DNA from: Omphalotus guepiniiformis
Lineage: Eukaryota; Basidiomycota; Agaricomycetes; Agaricales; Omphalotaceae
DNA: 64,000 nucleotides
Assembly: GCA_028554645.1 (NCBI GenBank)
Contig: JAQOOI010000075.1
Coordinates: 434,001 to 498,000 of the forward strand
Reading direction: 5' to 3'
Shown here: positions 44,252-56,183 of the stretch, piece after piece
How positions within the stretch are numbered: the first letter of the stretch is position 1
Layout of the letters: each line of letters starts with the position of its first letter
Notes under the pieces: generated by a model
What the model was told of the DNA's origin: nothing
Database searches by the model: none
What the model saw: only the letters and a program-made list of their open reading frames with translations
Program-made: the position numbers and the translations under genes

Positions 44252-46023
44252 ATGGCTATTCCTCCTCAATTCCTTCGTGCCCTTGATAATTTCAAAGATC
44301 AAGCAAAAGATGCTCTATGGGCTCTCTCTTCTTGTCTCTGTCAACAGTCTGCCAAGGTCAAGATAAATGGACGAACTTTCAGTCGTGGAAAGCTTCCGTC
44401 TCACACTTTAGAGCTCATTATACGTGTAGTCAATATTATCAAGGTGCTTGGAGAGGGCGGCTTTTCGTTTGTATATCTTGCTCAGGATGAACATAGTGGT
44501 GTGAGTGGACTATAGTACACCCTGTACTGCGCAAGTCTTGACCTTTCATGTTAGCGACAATTTGCTCTCAAAAAGATTCGGTGTCCGACGGGTTCAGACG
44601 GCGTGAAGGAAGCCATGCGAGAGGTAGAAGCATATAGACGGTTCAGGTGGGTAGCTCGTTCTTGAAATCACAACCTGACCTAAACAAAGCAATAGACATC
44701 CGAACATTATTCGAATTCTGGTAATTTCCTTCCTATAGGATTGTTATACCCTGACATTCATTGCTTTTGTTAGGACTCCGCTGTGGTACAGGACCCCGAT
44801 GGCGAAGGAAAGATTGTATATCTATTTCTACCACTATATCAAGTCCGTGCTCTGTCGATTTTATTCGCGTTAATTGCTTGACTGATTTCAAACGACTTGT
44901 AGCGAGGGAACCTGCAGGACCGTATAAATGCCAATGTAGTCAACGGCACTCATTTCCCCGAACAAGAGATGGTGCGCTTATTCAAAGGCACCTGCGAAGC
45001 CATTCGTGCTATGCACACCTATCGCCCGCCAGCCGGCGCATCACGGTCAGCATCATCGTCTTCCAGAAGAACTGAAGCAAGCGCTTCGGATCGTCATTCG
45101 CATGACGACCAAAGGTTTCCGCAACCCGAAGGTGATGGCGACGAGGGATACTCGTATGGTTCAGGAGGTGGAGGTGGAGGAAGAAGTAGAAGCTCAAATG
45201 GTGACTCAACGAGCGTGCCTCTCATCACGAAACACGCAGTAGAAGATGAAGGAGATGTGGTATTTGATGGAGATGAAGAAGTTGAAGGTTTGCATCAAGG
45301 TAATGGGCATGCTGAAGGGGCGGCGGGAGAAACTGTCCCATATGCGCACAGGGATATTAAACCCGGGTTTGTTGGTTTTTTCTCAACTACGTTCAAAAAA
45401 TACTCATTCACCGTTTGCAATAGCAATGTCATGATATCAGATCAGGGTGCCCCTATATTGATGGACTTTGGCAGCACGACGAAGGCCAGGATTCCGATAG
45501 AGAACCGATCTCAAGCTCTATACCAACAGGTATATATACCACTTGATGATCGGGTCCCGGAAACTAACAGTTGTTTTAGGACATTGCTGCTGAGCAGAGC
45601 ACCATGGCCTACCGAGCCCCAGAGCTCTTCGACGTCAAGACTGGTGTCATGCTGGACGAGAAGGTCGACATTTGGGTGAGTTTGATACCAAGGGTCTTCC
45701 TGCCAGGAGTTGACGAAAGTTTAGTCACTGGGCTGCACGTTGTTTGCACTTGCCTACTCCCACTCCCCTTTCGAAAATATCCAAACAACCGAACAAGGTG
45801 GTTCAATAGCGATGGCCGTATTGAATGCACAGTACAAACAACCCAGCTCGGCGTATTCGCAGGGGTTACGAGACTTGATCGATAGTATGCTCAAGATAAA
45901 TCCTCAGGATCGACCGGACATACACAAGGTAACCTTTCGCGACTTCTTTGCGCGAGCAGTGGTGCTGATTCATCTTTGTAGGTTATAGAAATGACAGACC
46001 GGGTGCTTCAGACGTTATCATGA
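44252..46023 (+). CDS. ENV7: Ser/Thr kinase of the ENV7/STK16 (NAK) family with a low-complexity insert
   Basis: Yeast Env7 is a palmitoylated vacuolar kinase that restrains vacuole fusion; human STK16 acts at the Golgi. The glycine loop is VLGEGGFSFVYLA, the catalytic lysine is in RQFALKKIRCPTG, then REVEAYRRFRHPNIIRILDS, DGEGKIVYLFLPLYQRGNLQ, YAHRDIKPGNVMISD (HRD/N), MDFGSTTKARI (DFG), TMAYRAPELFDV (APE) and a C-lobe ending VIEMTDRVLQTLS. A Cys pair near the N-terminus (SSCLCQQ) could be lipidated. Between AIRAMHTYRP and HRDIKP lies an insert of about 100 residues rich in Ser, Gly, Glu and Asp (GDGDEGYSYGSGGGGGGRSR). Stop-free intron 45367-45423 must be removed to form KPGNVMI. The exon near 44380-44430 may contain another short intron. 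All catalytic residues are present. Confidence 0.86.
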
Positions 46024-46119
46024 TATTTAATTACTTTTGTAATTGTGCTCATGCGTATAGTTATTCACTTCTGGACTTAATATCCTAAATGGCTGGTCAT
46101 CGTGGCTACAAGAATTAAA

Positions 46120-47109
46120 CTACTGGACAGATACTCGTTTGGTCAGCTTGTTTCTCTTCCCTCCTCTTTTAACCCTACTGGTGGTTTTCGAGGAAACAAT
46201 GGGTGAGTTGGTGACTTTTCCTGGTTGACTAGGAGAAACCAGTTTTTTTGGAGAAAATTTTACTGCAGGCTCGCCAGAAACCTCTGCATTGAAAGTGACC
46301 TTACGTTTCTTTGAGAGCTGAGGCTCGGTTTTTGAAGTTTTTGAACCTAGACCAGGTGTTACAGTGGATGCGTCTACTTTTGACTCTGCATCCTTTTTGG
46401 CTTTAGCAGCTGCTTTGCGCTTCGCATGCCGCTCCTTGATAGTAGCGGAGCGTGCTTTCTGCAAGGAACGAATGTGAGGTGTACACCAACAGGGATCACA
46501 GTGAAATTGTACCTACCCGCTTTTGAGCACGTTTAGATATCCCTTCTGCACTGATTAAAGAAAGCTGTGGAACACCCTTTTCACTCATTTTATCCACAAT
46601 AATCCAGGCATTAGACTCGGGATCAGCATCAGCTGCTGTTTTAGAGAACTTTTGAAACCGTCGGATATGGGCATGCAGAAATGAGATTGTTAATGAAAGA
46701 CGGATAAGAGGAAAAGGAGAGCGTACATGCTTTGGAATTTTTGTGTACTTCAAACATGTCTTTGCCTTTAAGAATCTTTCCTGGGCAGACTAGACATAGT
46801 TTGATGACTTGTGGGTCTAGAGAAATTATATAGAGGGGATCGAGTAAGGCAGAATGAACAGGTATTGGGGGTTTCTCGTCTTCATCGTCTGCCTCTTCCT
46901 CCTCCTCGTCTTCGTCTTCATCCTCATCAGCTCCCTCATCTTCGTCCCCTGGTTCTGCCTCTTCTTTCTCCGAGTCTTCCTCGCTGTCTGAATCCGACTC
47001 GTCTGAGTCCGTATCCTGTAAACCCAATGCTTCCTTCATTTCATCGTCAAGACCAAGCTCCTCCTCCTCTTCCTTTCTTTTTCTTTTCTTCTCGACGAGT
47101 TTGAACATC
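46120..47109 (-). CDS. Acidic/basic nuclear protein with C2H2-type zinc finger, likely nucleolar
   Basis: The protein starts MFKLVEKKRKRKEEEEELGL, goes through a long Asp/Glu run (DSDSEEDSEKEEAEPGDEDE...), then a zinc finger with CLVCPGKILKGKDMFEVH and a second His in HIRRFQKF. The fingers C-x2-C-x13-H-x5/6-H are of the U1/matrin type that binds RNA or dsRNA. After that come a basic Lys-rich tail (KERHAKRKAAAKAKKDAESK), a KKRKVTF nuclear-localisation-like motif and a final RGGKRNKLTKR. This acidic-then-basic layout is typical for ribosome-biogenesis proteins; I do not recognise the exact family. The intron inside the finger (46672-46726) lacks an AG acceptor (see findings). It is convergent with the kinase and divergent from the D-amino-acid oxidase gene. 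Confidence 0.7.
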
Positions 47110-47359
47110 GTAGCCTGAGAGACTCGGGAAAGCAATTTAAGTTGGTAGTGGAAGTTGGACTTGCAAGGCGTCCGGCGTTCCGTGATGTTTCCGGGTGTGA
47201 ACTATTTTCCGGTGAAATTCCGATCTTATCTTCTCTCCAAGTCATGACCTCCTGCCAGGTCCAGACTGCAAAGGTGCACTCATATATAAGGGCCAAACCT
47301 GGCTGAACGCCCATTTCAAGGAGAACTCTTTCTTGTAGTGCCATTTCCAGATAGCCTGA

Positions 47360-48782
47360 ATGGGATCACAGCAGCTTAAACACATCGTCGTTCTTGGAGC
47401 TGGTGTGTAATGCACCGTTTAACCCAGTCTACGATCTTACTCTGCAAATTAGGTGTCGTCGGCCTCACTACTGCCTTGAAGATTCAAGAACGAGGCGGAT
47501 ACTCTGTCACAATCATTGCTGAACAGTTTCCAAGCGATCCCAAATCGATCAAGTACACCAGTCTTTGGGCGGTAGGCCTCTCAATGCTCGCTCAATGGTA
47601 TTATTTCTCACCCATTCCTGTAGGGTGCCCATCATGTTAGCCATGCTGAGCACGACCCTGTTCAAACGGGTACGCCGCTCCTATGTTGCTTTTATGTGCG
47701 TGTGTTCTAAGAATTTTGACGGAGATCGATCAAGAAACATTCAACACTATGTGGGAATTGTCCGCTCCAGGAGGACCTGCCGAAGGTTGCTTTCTGCGCT
47801 TGCCTCAGAAAGAATTCTACCACGACTTCGTTGATGAGTCTCATCATCTGAACTGGTATCCAGATGTAAACTTTTCCATCCTCAGTGTATGAGTCATATC
47901 CTGAAGAGGTATCGTTTTAGTTCAAGGTTCTCCCAAAAGAAGACTTGGCGCCTGGAACTGCGAGCGGCGTCTCATTCTCAACTTTTACGATTGACTCACC
48001 AGTGTATCTTAACTATCTCTTATCCCGCTTCCTTGCTTCTGGTGGATCTGTCGTTCGAGGATCTGTCCAGCACATTAGCCAAGTCGTTGAAGGTGGAGCA
48101 CGCCTTTTTTCTGGGGGCAAGAACGCAATTCCTGTCGATGCCGTCGTCGTCTGTGCTGGTCTAGGAGCACGTACGTTAGGCGGAGTAGAAGACAAGTTGG
48201 TGCATCCGCTCCGAGGTCAAACGGTTATTGTTAGGGCACCATGGATCAAGTTTGGAAGGACAATAAGCAGCAAGGATGGGTTGTGGACGTACATCATTCC
48301 ACGAAGGAGTGGCGACGTGAGCAATGGTTTCCTTTTTTTAATCGTAGTATATCTGATGTTCATTTTCTTCAAGGTTATCGTAGGTGGAACCAAGATTGCT
48401 GATGACTGGTTTGTCTACCATTCAGTTTTCTCTGTTGATTTCTAACTTGCAAGCTATCAGGTATCCGGCACCTCGCCCCGAAACGACTGAGGATATTTTA
48501 CAACGCGGCTTTTCCCTCTGTCCAGAGCTCGCTCCTCCGGAAATACGTGCGCAAAGAGTGCCCACGCTAGATGATGTTCGTCCTATCATTATTGAGGAAG
48601 GCTGTGGACTCCGGCCAGCTAGAACAGGTGGTATTCGGCTGGCGGTAGACTGGACAGAGAGAAATAAGCAGAAGGTACCCATTGTGTATAATTACGGTCA
48701 CGGAGGATTTGGCTACCAATCTTCATGGGGGTCGGCATCGAAGGCCCTTGAACTGCTACAGGGGGCGTTGGCCGAGTTGTAA
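47360..48782 (+). CDS. D-amino-acid oxidase (FAD-dependent)
   Basis: Oxidatively deaminates D-amino acids to keto acids with H2O2. The Rossmann FAD motif HIVVLGAGVVGLTTALKIQE starts near residue 8. Then KYTSLWAGAHHVSHAEHDP (the S-x-W-AGAHH flavin loop), DAVVVCAGLGARTLGG, LVHPLRGQTVIV, WTYIIPRRSGDVIVGGT, IIEEGCGLRPARTGGIRLAV and the final NYGHGGFGYQSSWGSASKAL with the G-x-G-x-G-Y-Q FAD signature. All expected motifs are present. The C-terminus is AEL, not a PTS1, so it may be cytosolic rather than peroxisomal. About seven introns. One junction (47640-47730) is not resolved: the best phase-consistent pair is donor CCT|GTTCAA and acceptor GACGGAG. D-Asp versus neutral D-amino acid specificity cannot be told. 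Confidence 0.88.
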
Positions 48783-48948
48783 AAGGTTTCACGAAGAATT
48801 TGTACTCGAATATACCTACTCCAAGGCAGTCTGTTTACTGTGGGCAAAATTCTTAAGCAGTCAGAGATTAGATAAGATGATACTTGAGTTGCCCAAAAAG
48901 GAATTGCTACCAATATTCGCTCCTTCTTGCTTCCTCTTCACCTTTTCG

Positions 48949-51803
48949 ATGTACGGACAAAATACCCGCTCGTGTCAGTCAATAATAACGCGAAGAGTGT
49001 CTCAAATATCCCGCTATCATGCAGCTTCGTCCAAGAAGCGCCTTTCTCCTAGACCTAACGCATCTCTCGGGGAAGTAGAGAACCTTCTGGACAAAGCTGC
49101 TAATCCGCCTAGAGGATGGAAAGCGACCCCCTCTTTGCGTGGCGAGGCCAAGCGTCTCAGTGCTTCTATTAAAACCAAAAAAAATACGGCCAAGCCGTAT
49201 TCTTTGGAACAGATGGCATTCACTAGTGGCGAATCGACGTTTCAAAGGGAAGATGAAGAGAACTCGGAATTGGCGCTTGAACCTGGCTGTTTTGTGGAGC
49301 TTAGGAAGTGCGTATGCTTTTTTTCGCTATCTGTATACTGGTTGCTAAAGGCATGTGAAGAGCAACAGTATCTAGTAACGGGATACTAATTGGCCACGAA
49401 TACATCGACCGCACGTTAACTTACTACTCCATTGTTGTTACAGGAGAAGTATGGCATCATTCAAAAGATGACGTTGTGTTCGATGTCCCAAACTTAATAC
49501 CGGGCGACTTAGCCGCGCGCTGTGGAATGAGCGACGTCGCTACGAATAAACACGAGCTCAATGCTCGCGTTGAAGTTCTCAAGCGTCTAAGGGAGATTCA
49601 GAAGTCGGTTGAAACCGCTGGGCTCATCATTGCTTCCAGAAACTTGGATATTTACTCCATGGTCAAGTCACCCGATCCGACGAAATGGGGTTCCACCACA
49701 GTTGCGGAGGTCGCGCGTCTGTTGGTCGATAAACCAATGCTCTCGCACATCTTTGCGGCTCATAAATATCTGATTACCAACCCCGCAAAATTTGTGGCTA
49801 CACATGACTACGTTTTGTCGCGGACATTCCGTGTACGTCCTCAAGCAGCCTTGGATCGCATTGAGACCATTGGCAAATGGATCAGGACCAAGGACCCGCG
49901 ATTGCAAGAGTTTGCCGCCAAAGGGAAGGCAATTCTTGACTCGAACAAGGGTTCGTTGATGTACTCTCAAGGTCCACCTCAAAGAGCGAAGGCTTCTCAT
50001 CACTGGAGCGAGAGCGATAAGGTCATATTGCAATTTCTTCTCGACTCCCTTCGTCCGGCTCGAAACAATCAGGCCGACCCCTTCGTGCTCGGCATAAGTT
50101 ATATACTCAGACCCTTCACTCCAGGAGATCAGGACGTCTTCGACCATAACGTTCACCAGGCACTTGTAGACTTTGGCGTCCTTGCTCCTTGGCAGGACTT
50201 GTCTGAGCTGAGAGAAGAGCTCAACAATGATGCAGATGGATCTCGTATGGCGAGCGCGAACGAGCTCGCATCTCGAGCGTATTCCAAGCGTGCAGCGGTG
50301 AGCGAGCCTCTGGGTCCTGAGGATCTATATCCTACCGATCCTTTAGAGTCAGTGAGGCATGACTTTGGGGACCTACCCGTATATGTGATTGATGAACACA
50401 CTGCTGAGGAGTTGGATGATGGACTCTCCATCGAGTCTGTTCCTTCCGAGCCCAGTAGCTTCTGGGTACATGTACATATCGCCGATCCCACCTCTGTTTT
50501 GCCTCCAACACATGTCATTGCCCAACGGGCTTGCGAAATCGTTGACACCGCCTACTTCTATCAAACCACCTTCCCCATGCTTCCGACAGCTCTTACTCAC
50601 CATCCTATGCATGGCATGTCCCTTGGTTCCGCTTCAAGCAATGGAGGTCAGCCTGTTATGACCTTCAGTGCCAAGGTCAACGCTAGTGGCGATATCACAG
50701 ACTACAAGGTCAGATCCGGGTTTGTTAGGAACATCATAGTCACCTCCTACAATTCCGTTGATGCTGCACTCAGTCAAGCATCTCCCACATACAGCTATCC
50801 TTTCAGACACAGCCCAGAGGTTACGCCTATCAGATCTCATACTGAGTCGCACATCAACGATTTCCGCCTGTTGAATGAAGTCCGACAAAACCTCGCTAAC
50901 AGGCGTCTGAGGGATGGAAGTTTTACACACGCCCACACCAAAGCGCAACTATACGAGATACAGTGGCCTTCAAACCGGGCTCATCCTACAATTGAGCCAA
51001 CCCGATTTTCAGGATTCCCAGATATGAAATATAGGGTCACAAGCTCTATACACGAAGACGTAGGAGCTCGCAACATGGTTGCAGAAACCATGAAGCTGGC
51101 ATGTAGAGTCTCTTCAATGTTTTGCCGAGATCATGGCATCCCGATGTTACGAAGGTACGCCACCAGACCAACGTTGGTGTCTGAGTCGGCGTTGCAGGAT
51201 TTGCTAGCTGCGCGCAGTCCAAATGGCTACCTATCGCCTTCTCAGACATATCCGCTCATGATTTCCGATTCGGTTGCAGGCTACTCAACGGATATCAGAG
51301 AGCATTTTGGATTGGGTATTCCTGCGAGCGATGGCTACGCTCGAGTCACGTCACCATTACGACGGTATGGTGATCTGGTCACCCACTGGCAAATAAATTC
51401 CGTCCTGCAAGGGAAAAAACCAATGTTCTCAGAAGAGTGGCTGAAAGACTTTGGAATCAGGTTTCTAGCCAGGGAGCGTCTCAGGAGACGTGCTCAGGGT
51501 CTACACGAAGCATTTTGGCACGTCTATTTTATTTCGAGATGGAGGGAAGCTGTGAAGTCCGGCCTTCATACGGACTGTCCTGATCCATTGTCTGGATTAG
51601 TTGGCCAGACTGATAGCATGCCGACACAGAACCGTGACTCGAAAAAATGGCAGGCAGAAATTGGTCTGGATCGCATCGGGTTGAAAGGCATAATCGCAGG
51701 CCTTGAGAACGGAGAAGTGCAACCTGGAACCTCTGTCCCTGTAGAGATCTCCGCTATTCGTCTCGGGGTCCGGCCACAGATCCAGGTCGCCCCAAGAGTG
51801 TGA
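48949..51803 (+). CDS. DSS1: Mitochondrial 3'-5' exoribonuclease of the RNB family (Dss1/Cyt-4-like)
   Basis: Degrades mitochondrial RNA with the Suv3 helicase in the mtEXO complex. The N-terminus MYGQNTRSCQSIITRRVSQI is Arg/Ser-rich without acidic residues, a typical mitochondrial presequence. The first exon ends ...CFVELRK; one intron (donor GTGCGT) is followed by ATVSSNGILIGHEYIDRTLT, and then one large exon runs to the stop. The RNB catalytic core is DFGDLPVYVIDEHTAEELDD (three/four acidic metal ligands), with SFWVHVHIADPTSVLPPTHV and a later SDGYARVTSPLRRYGDLVTH (the R-x-T-SPLRRY-D-L signature). The length of about 930 residues is that of Dss1/Cyt-4. It lies 166 bp downstream of the oxidase gene and 188 bp upstream of CYP51 on the same strand. 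Confidence 0.9.
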
Positions 51804-51947
51804 AAGACGCTTATTGAAGGAAAAGTAGAGTAACGTATGATATGTACTCAAATTTAAACGCCTATGAGCACGCTAATAAATCTAATCACCATTTACTTGA
51901 TATGGAATTTATGTGGTACGACTTTGAGAATTTCGAGCGCCAAACAA

Positions 51948-51955
51948 TATAAATA
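51948..51955 (+). promoter_or_regulatory. TATA box of CYP51
   Basis: TATAAATA lies 37 nt before the ATG at 51992, between the DSS1 stop and CYP51. Its position and match to consensus support a TATA element. Confidence 0.5.
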
Positions 51956-51991
51956 TGTTGGGACTCGCACGGCCTGTTCTTCGCGCTCACC

Positions 51992-54025
51992 ATGTCCAAT
52001 CTCGTCGCCAACCTTACTGGCTCTACTTTTCCAATCATGAGTGACGCTTGGTCGGGCTACCTTGCCCAAGCTCAACAAATTCCGAGGACGAGGCTCGCCT
52101 TGGTTGCTTTCGTCAACATCCCCCTCTTTGCCATCGTTCTTAACGTTTTATGGCAGTTGGTACGTGTCAGACTCTCATGCTTAGTCTCATTGTGCTCAGC
52201 AATATCATAGGTCATTCCGAAGAGGAAGACTGACCCTCCAGTTGTCTTTCACTGGCTTCCCTATGTTGGATCTGCGATAGAATATGGAAATGATCCCCTG
52301 AAATTTTTCTTGAATTGTCGGGAAAAGGTAAGAGAATGGCTGCTGTCGAGTTCTGCTCAAGCTCACATTTTAATATTCATAAGTATGGTGAAGTTTTCAC
52401 ATTCATCTTGTTGGGTCGTCGGTGCACTGTCGCTCTGGGTCCCGCGGGAAACAACTTCATTCTCGGAGGAAAATCTACTGTGTTCAATGCGGAGGACGCA
52501 TATAAGGTTCGTGGTGTCTGTTCGGCTTAAAATCTCTCTCTGACACTCCGCAGCATCTCACCACCCCAGTGTTTGGCAATGATGTCGTTTACGACGTGCC
52601 CAACGAAAAATTCATGGAACAGAAAAAGTTCGTCAAGTTCGGTCTTTCGACAGACAATTTCCGTGCATACGTGGGCATGATTGAGAACGAAGTTGAAGAA
52701 TTTTTCAATCACGATCCCTCGTTCAAGGTTTACCAGATGAACGACATCAACGAGTGGGGCAACTTCGAGACTTGCAAGGTTCTTGCAGAGATCACTATCC
52801 TTACTGCGTCCAGAACACTCCAAGGAGTAGAAGTCAGGAATAGCTTGGACAAGAGCTTCTCACAGCTTTACAATGACTTGGATGGCGGTTTCACTCCGAT
52901 CAACATGATGTTCCCCAACCTTCCTCTTGAAAGTTATCGTAAACGGGATCGTGCTCAGAAGAAGATGAGCGATTTCTATGTCAACATCATCAAGAAACGT
53001 AGGGAAGAAGGAGGCGCTGTAAGTGCATTCCATTGTCAGCTGTCTAATATGGCTAATTGTTTCTTGTAGCATCAATATGACATGATATCTTCACTCATGG
53101 ACCAGCAATATCGGACAGGTCAACCTTTGCAGGACCATGAGATCGCACACATCATGATTGCACTTCTCATGGCTGGTCAACATACAAGTTCGGCGACTGG
53201 TTCTTGGGCCCTTCTTCACTTGGCAGCTAACCCAGATATTGTGTAAGTCTACAAATTCCTTTACCAGACGGGGTAGCTTAATGGTTCACTTGGTAGTGAG
53301 GCACTTTACAAGGAGCAAGTTCAACACTTTGGAGAATCTGATGGCAGCTTCCGTCCGTTGTCTTACGAAGGACTACGCGACCTACCCATCCTGGATTCTG
53401 TCATTCGCGAAACCCTCCGAGTTCATCCTCCCATTCATAGCATCATGCGATATGTCCGTGATGATGTCCCAGTCCCTCCGACGCTATCTGCACCCTCCAA
53501 AGATGGCGTGTATATCGTGCCCAAGGGTAACTACGTGTTCGCTTCTCCTGTTGTCAGCCAGATGGACCCGCGGGTATGGAGAGATGCCGATAAATGGATC
53601 CCTTACCGCTGGAACGACCCGGAAGGCGTGGCTTCTCAGGCTCTCAAGCAATACGTTGACGAAAATGGCGAGAAGATTGATTTTGGTTTCGGTGCCGTGA
53701 GTAAAGGAACAGAGAGTCCTTATCAGCCATTTGGTGCGGGGCGTCATCGCTGCATCGGTGAACAGGTGAGTTTTTCTTTGCATTTTCATGTGTCAGGCTT
53801 ATAACGTCTGCTCTCAGTTCGCGTACCTTCAACTTGGAGCCATTCTCGCTACCATTGTACGGAAAATCGAGATGCGCATCCCGACCGGCGTTCCTGCGCA
53901 CAATTATCATGTAAGTCCCATCTTGTTATTATTGTAAGCTAGATCTGACTTGTGGCTTGCAGACCATGATTACGATGCCTAAGACGCCTAGAAACATTTA
54001 TTACAGGAGACGAAAGTTTGACTAA
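51992..54025 (+). CDS. ERG11: Lanosterol 14-alpha-demethylase, cytochrome P450 CYP51
   Basis: The ER-bound step of ergosterol synthesis and the target of azoles. An N-terminal membrane anchor ([20 protein letters not shown]) precedes [20 protein letters not shown]. Key motifs: [40 protein letters not shown] (SRS1), the I-helix [20 protein letters not shown], the K-helix [17 protein letters not shown], and the heme loop [20 protein letters not shown] with the axial cysteine. The combination AGQHTS and [10 protein letters not shown] is CYP51-specific. About 545 residues after splicing. The tail is [15 protein letters not shown]. The Phe/Tyr positions of SRS1 keep the usual Tyr (VVYD). No lesion is seen. 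At the 3' end it converges with PWP1. Confidence 0.96.
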
Positions 54026-54216
54026 GGATTAATACGCGCGTGCTAGTAGTTACTTTAGATTACAGCGACATATTAGAATCTCAGGAGTATACTTATTGGA
54101 AAAGAGTGCTTTGTGGAGGCTCCCATATACCATAATGAATTGGAATTTATAAGCTTTTTGGTGGTCAAACGCTGCGAACGTTGTATTGATAACTGTATAG
54201 ACATGGCACATCTGCA

Positions 54217-56183
54217 TCAAGACTCCTCGCCGTCGCCCTCGTCACTCTCCTCATCATCACTCGCCACGCCAATGACTCCTCCCTCTCCTGCGATCTCCCT
54301 CTCACGAAGTACCTTGCCTGCTTCTTTCAGCTTAGACCCGAATACCTTTCTCACTCCGGCATTAGCAGCTACGTCCCATATCTGCAATTTGGCTTTCGAT
54401 CCTCCGGCAGCGACTGTGAGAGGATCATCCGGTGAGAACACCGTTGAGAAAACTTTGCCCTGTGAGAAATACGGTTAACACGCAAAAGGTCAAAGACACT
54501 TGTCAAGGGAAACTTACGACACCGAGATCTCTTGAAGTCACTAAACTGACATTTTGCTTCTCGGAGTTGTCTTCCACGTTCCAGACTTTTACAAGTTTGT
54601 CAGTGCCGCCAGTCACGAGGCATCCCTTGATATGTGGATTGACATCGATGGAAGATGCTGCACCGTCGTGAGCGGATAGTGTGAATCGTGCAGGGGAAGG
54701 CTGATCGAGGTTTGAAGGGAGAGTTCGAACATCGAAGTTGAGGACAAGACCGTTTTCCAAAGACACCTGTCAAGAAGACTCTGTGTTTAGCTGAAGACTT
54801 AATGGAGGCATAGGAAATATCATCTCACGTAGAACCCAGATTCGTGCCAAGGATCCCACCGCAATGCTTCCACATCGCTGCCCAGGAAAGCACCAACGCC
54901 CGTGTCTGGTGACCGAGAGTCGAATGTCCGCACCGTGCGATCATAACTTCCTGTCAACAAAACGCTTGGGTCCTTTTCATTCCACTGCACTGCCTGGACT
55001 TTATCCTTATGCACATCAAAGCTCCGTATAGCGCCGCCTCCTTCACCGCCATCTCCGTTAATTGTCGGATCTCGACTTAAATCCCAGAGTTTTACGGTCC
55101 GGTCTGCACTGGAACTTGCGAGCAAGTTTCTCTGTTTCTTGTTCCAGCTTAGACCTAGCACAGCATCGACGTGGTACCCCTTCTCTGCAGTCCGATGCTT
55201 AGTCTTTTTCTTCTTCTTCTTTCCTGTACCTAGAGGCGTAGGTATGTGTGCTTGAGTACGATCCGGGCGACCTAACACGCTATTGGGATACATCGATTCT
55301 ACGACATCGAGAGACCATATCTCGATTTCGGGATCAAGTGTTCCAACCGCGATGTAGTTTCCAAAACCTGAATTTGAAGGGTCATTATTGGAAGACGAAG
55401 AAGCGGGAGGGAAATCGAGCCATTCGAGGCAGAGAGGAAAATTGGGGAGCATGAGGTCATGGTGTACATAGAGGTTGTCTTCAGATTCTTCGTAGACGTA
55501 GATTTCTAATTGCGAAATTTCGTCTTCTGTTTTTGCGACTACCAATAGATTGTCGGTGGGTAGAATCTCTAGTTCTTCCCGTTCGTTTTCAGCGTCGTCT
55601 TCCTACAATCGAATGAGTTATACGCAGCTGAGTTTAGATGAGGTATAGACGCGCCCACCTTGAGAGTAACGTAGGGGTCTTCATCGTTGTTTTTGAATTG
55701 TGCTAAAGCATTGATACTGCTGAAATGTCCAATGGCTAAACATGATCAGGCCAGAAAGAAATCTGTCCTAGATAACGAACTCACCGTCATTCCGGGTATC
55801 ATTATCGTAGTCGTCCAGGTTATATTGCGATAGATCATCGTTTTTATCTTTCGGGGCATCGTCTACGTCCATGGCATCCTCATCCTCGCTTTGTCCATGT
55901 CGCAGGTCAGCCAAGCGGATATCTACTAAAAGTTTTGAAAGAGTACTTACTCGACCCAATTTTCATCATCATCATCATCCCCAGCATCATCCGCTTCGCC
56001 TCCGAGTCCCATAGTCTGAGCAGCCTCATGGGCACGTTTTAGTTCGACTTGAGCATCTTCAAGCTCGATCCGAGCAAGAGCGCTGACTCGCTCTAATTCT
56101 TTGTCGTCGAGAACGTATTTTGAAGGATGTTGAACGGATACACCTCGTCGTACCCAGGATACTGCAGAGATGAGACCGCTCAT
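54217..56183 (-). CDS. PWP1: Periodic tryptophan protein 1, WD40 ribosome-biogenesis factor
   Basis: Nucleolar WD40 protein needed for 60S precursor processing. The N-terminus MSGLISAVSWVRRGVSVQHP leads to an acidic segment (DDAGDDDDDENWV) and SQYNLDDYDND. WD repeats follow: GNYIAVGTLDPEIEIWSLDV, a Lys-rich insert (GTGKKKKKKTKHRTAEKGYH), VLGLSWNKKQRNLLASSSAD RTVKLWDL, VQAVQWNEKDPSVLLTGSYD RTVRTFDS, EALRWDPWHESGFYV, HDGAASSIDVNPHIKGCLVT GGTDKLVKVWN, and a last blade SKAKLQIWDVAANAGVRKVF. The C-terminus is acidic (SDDEESDEGDGEES). The order and GYHVDAVLGLSWNK are PWP1-specific. An intron after ENWV is read with a donor GAGTAAGT and an acceptor 61-62 nt downstream, giving NWVDEDEDAMDVDD. The stop is at 54217-54219. 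Confidence 0.92.

Noticed and set aside
51880..51900. ATCACCAT near CYP51 as a sterol-regulatory (SREBP-type) element
   Set aside because: Matches only part of known SRE sequences; too short to support.
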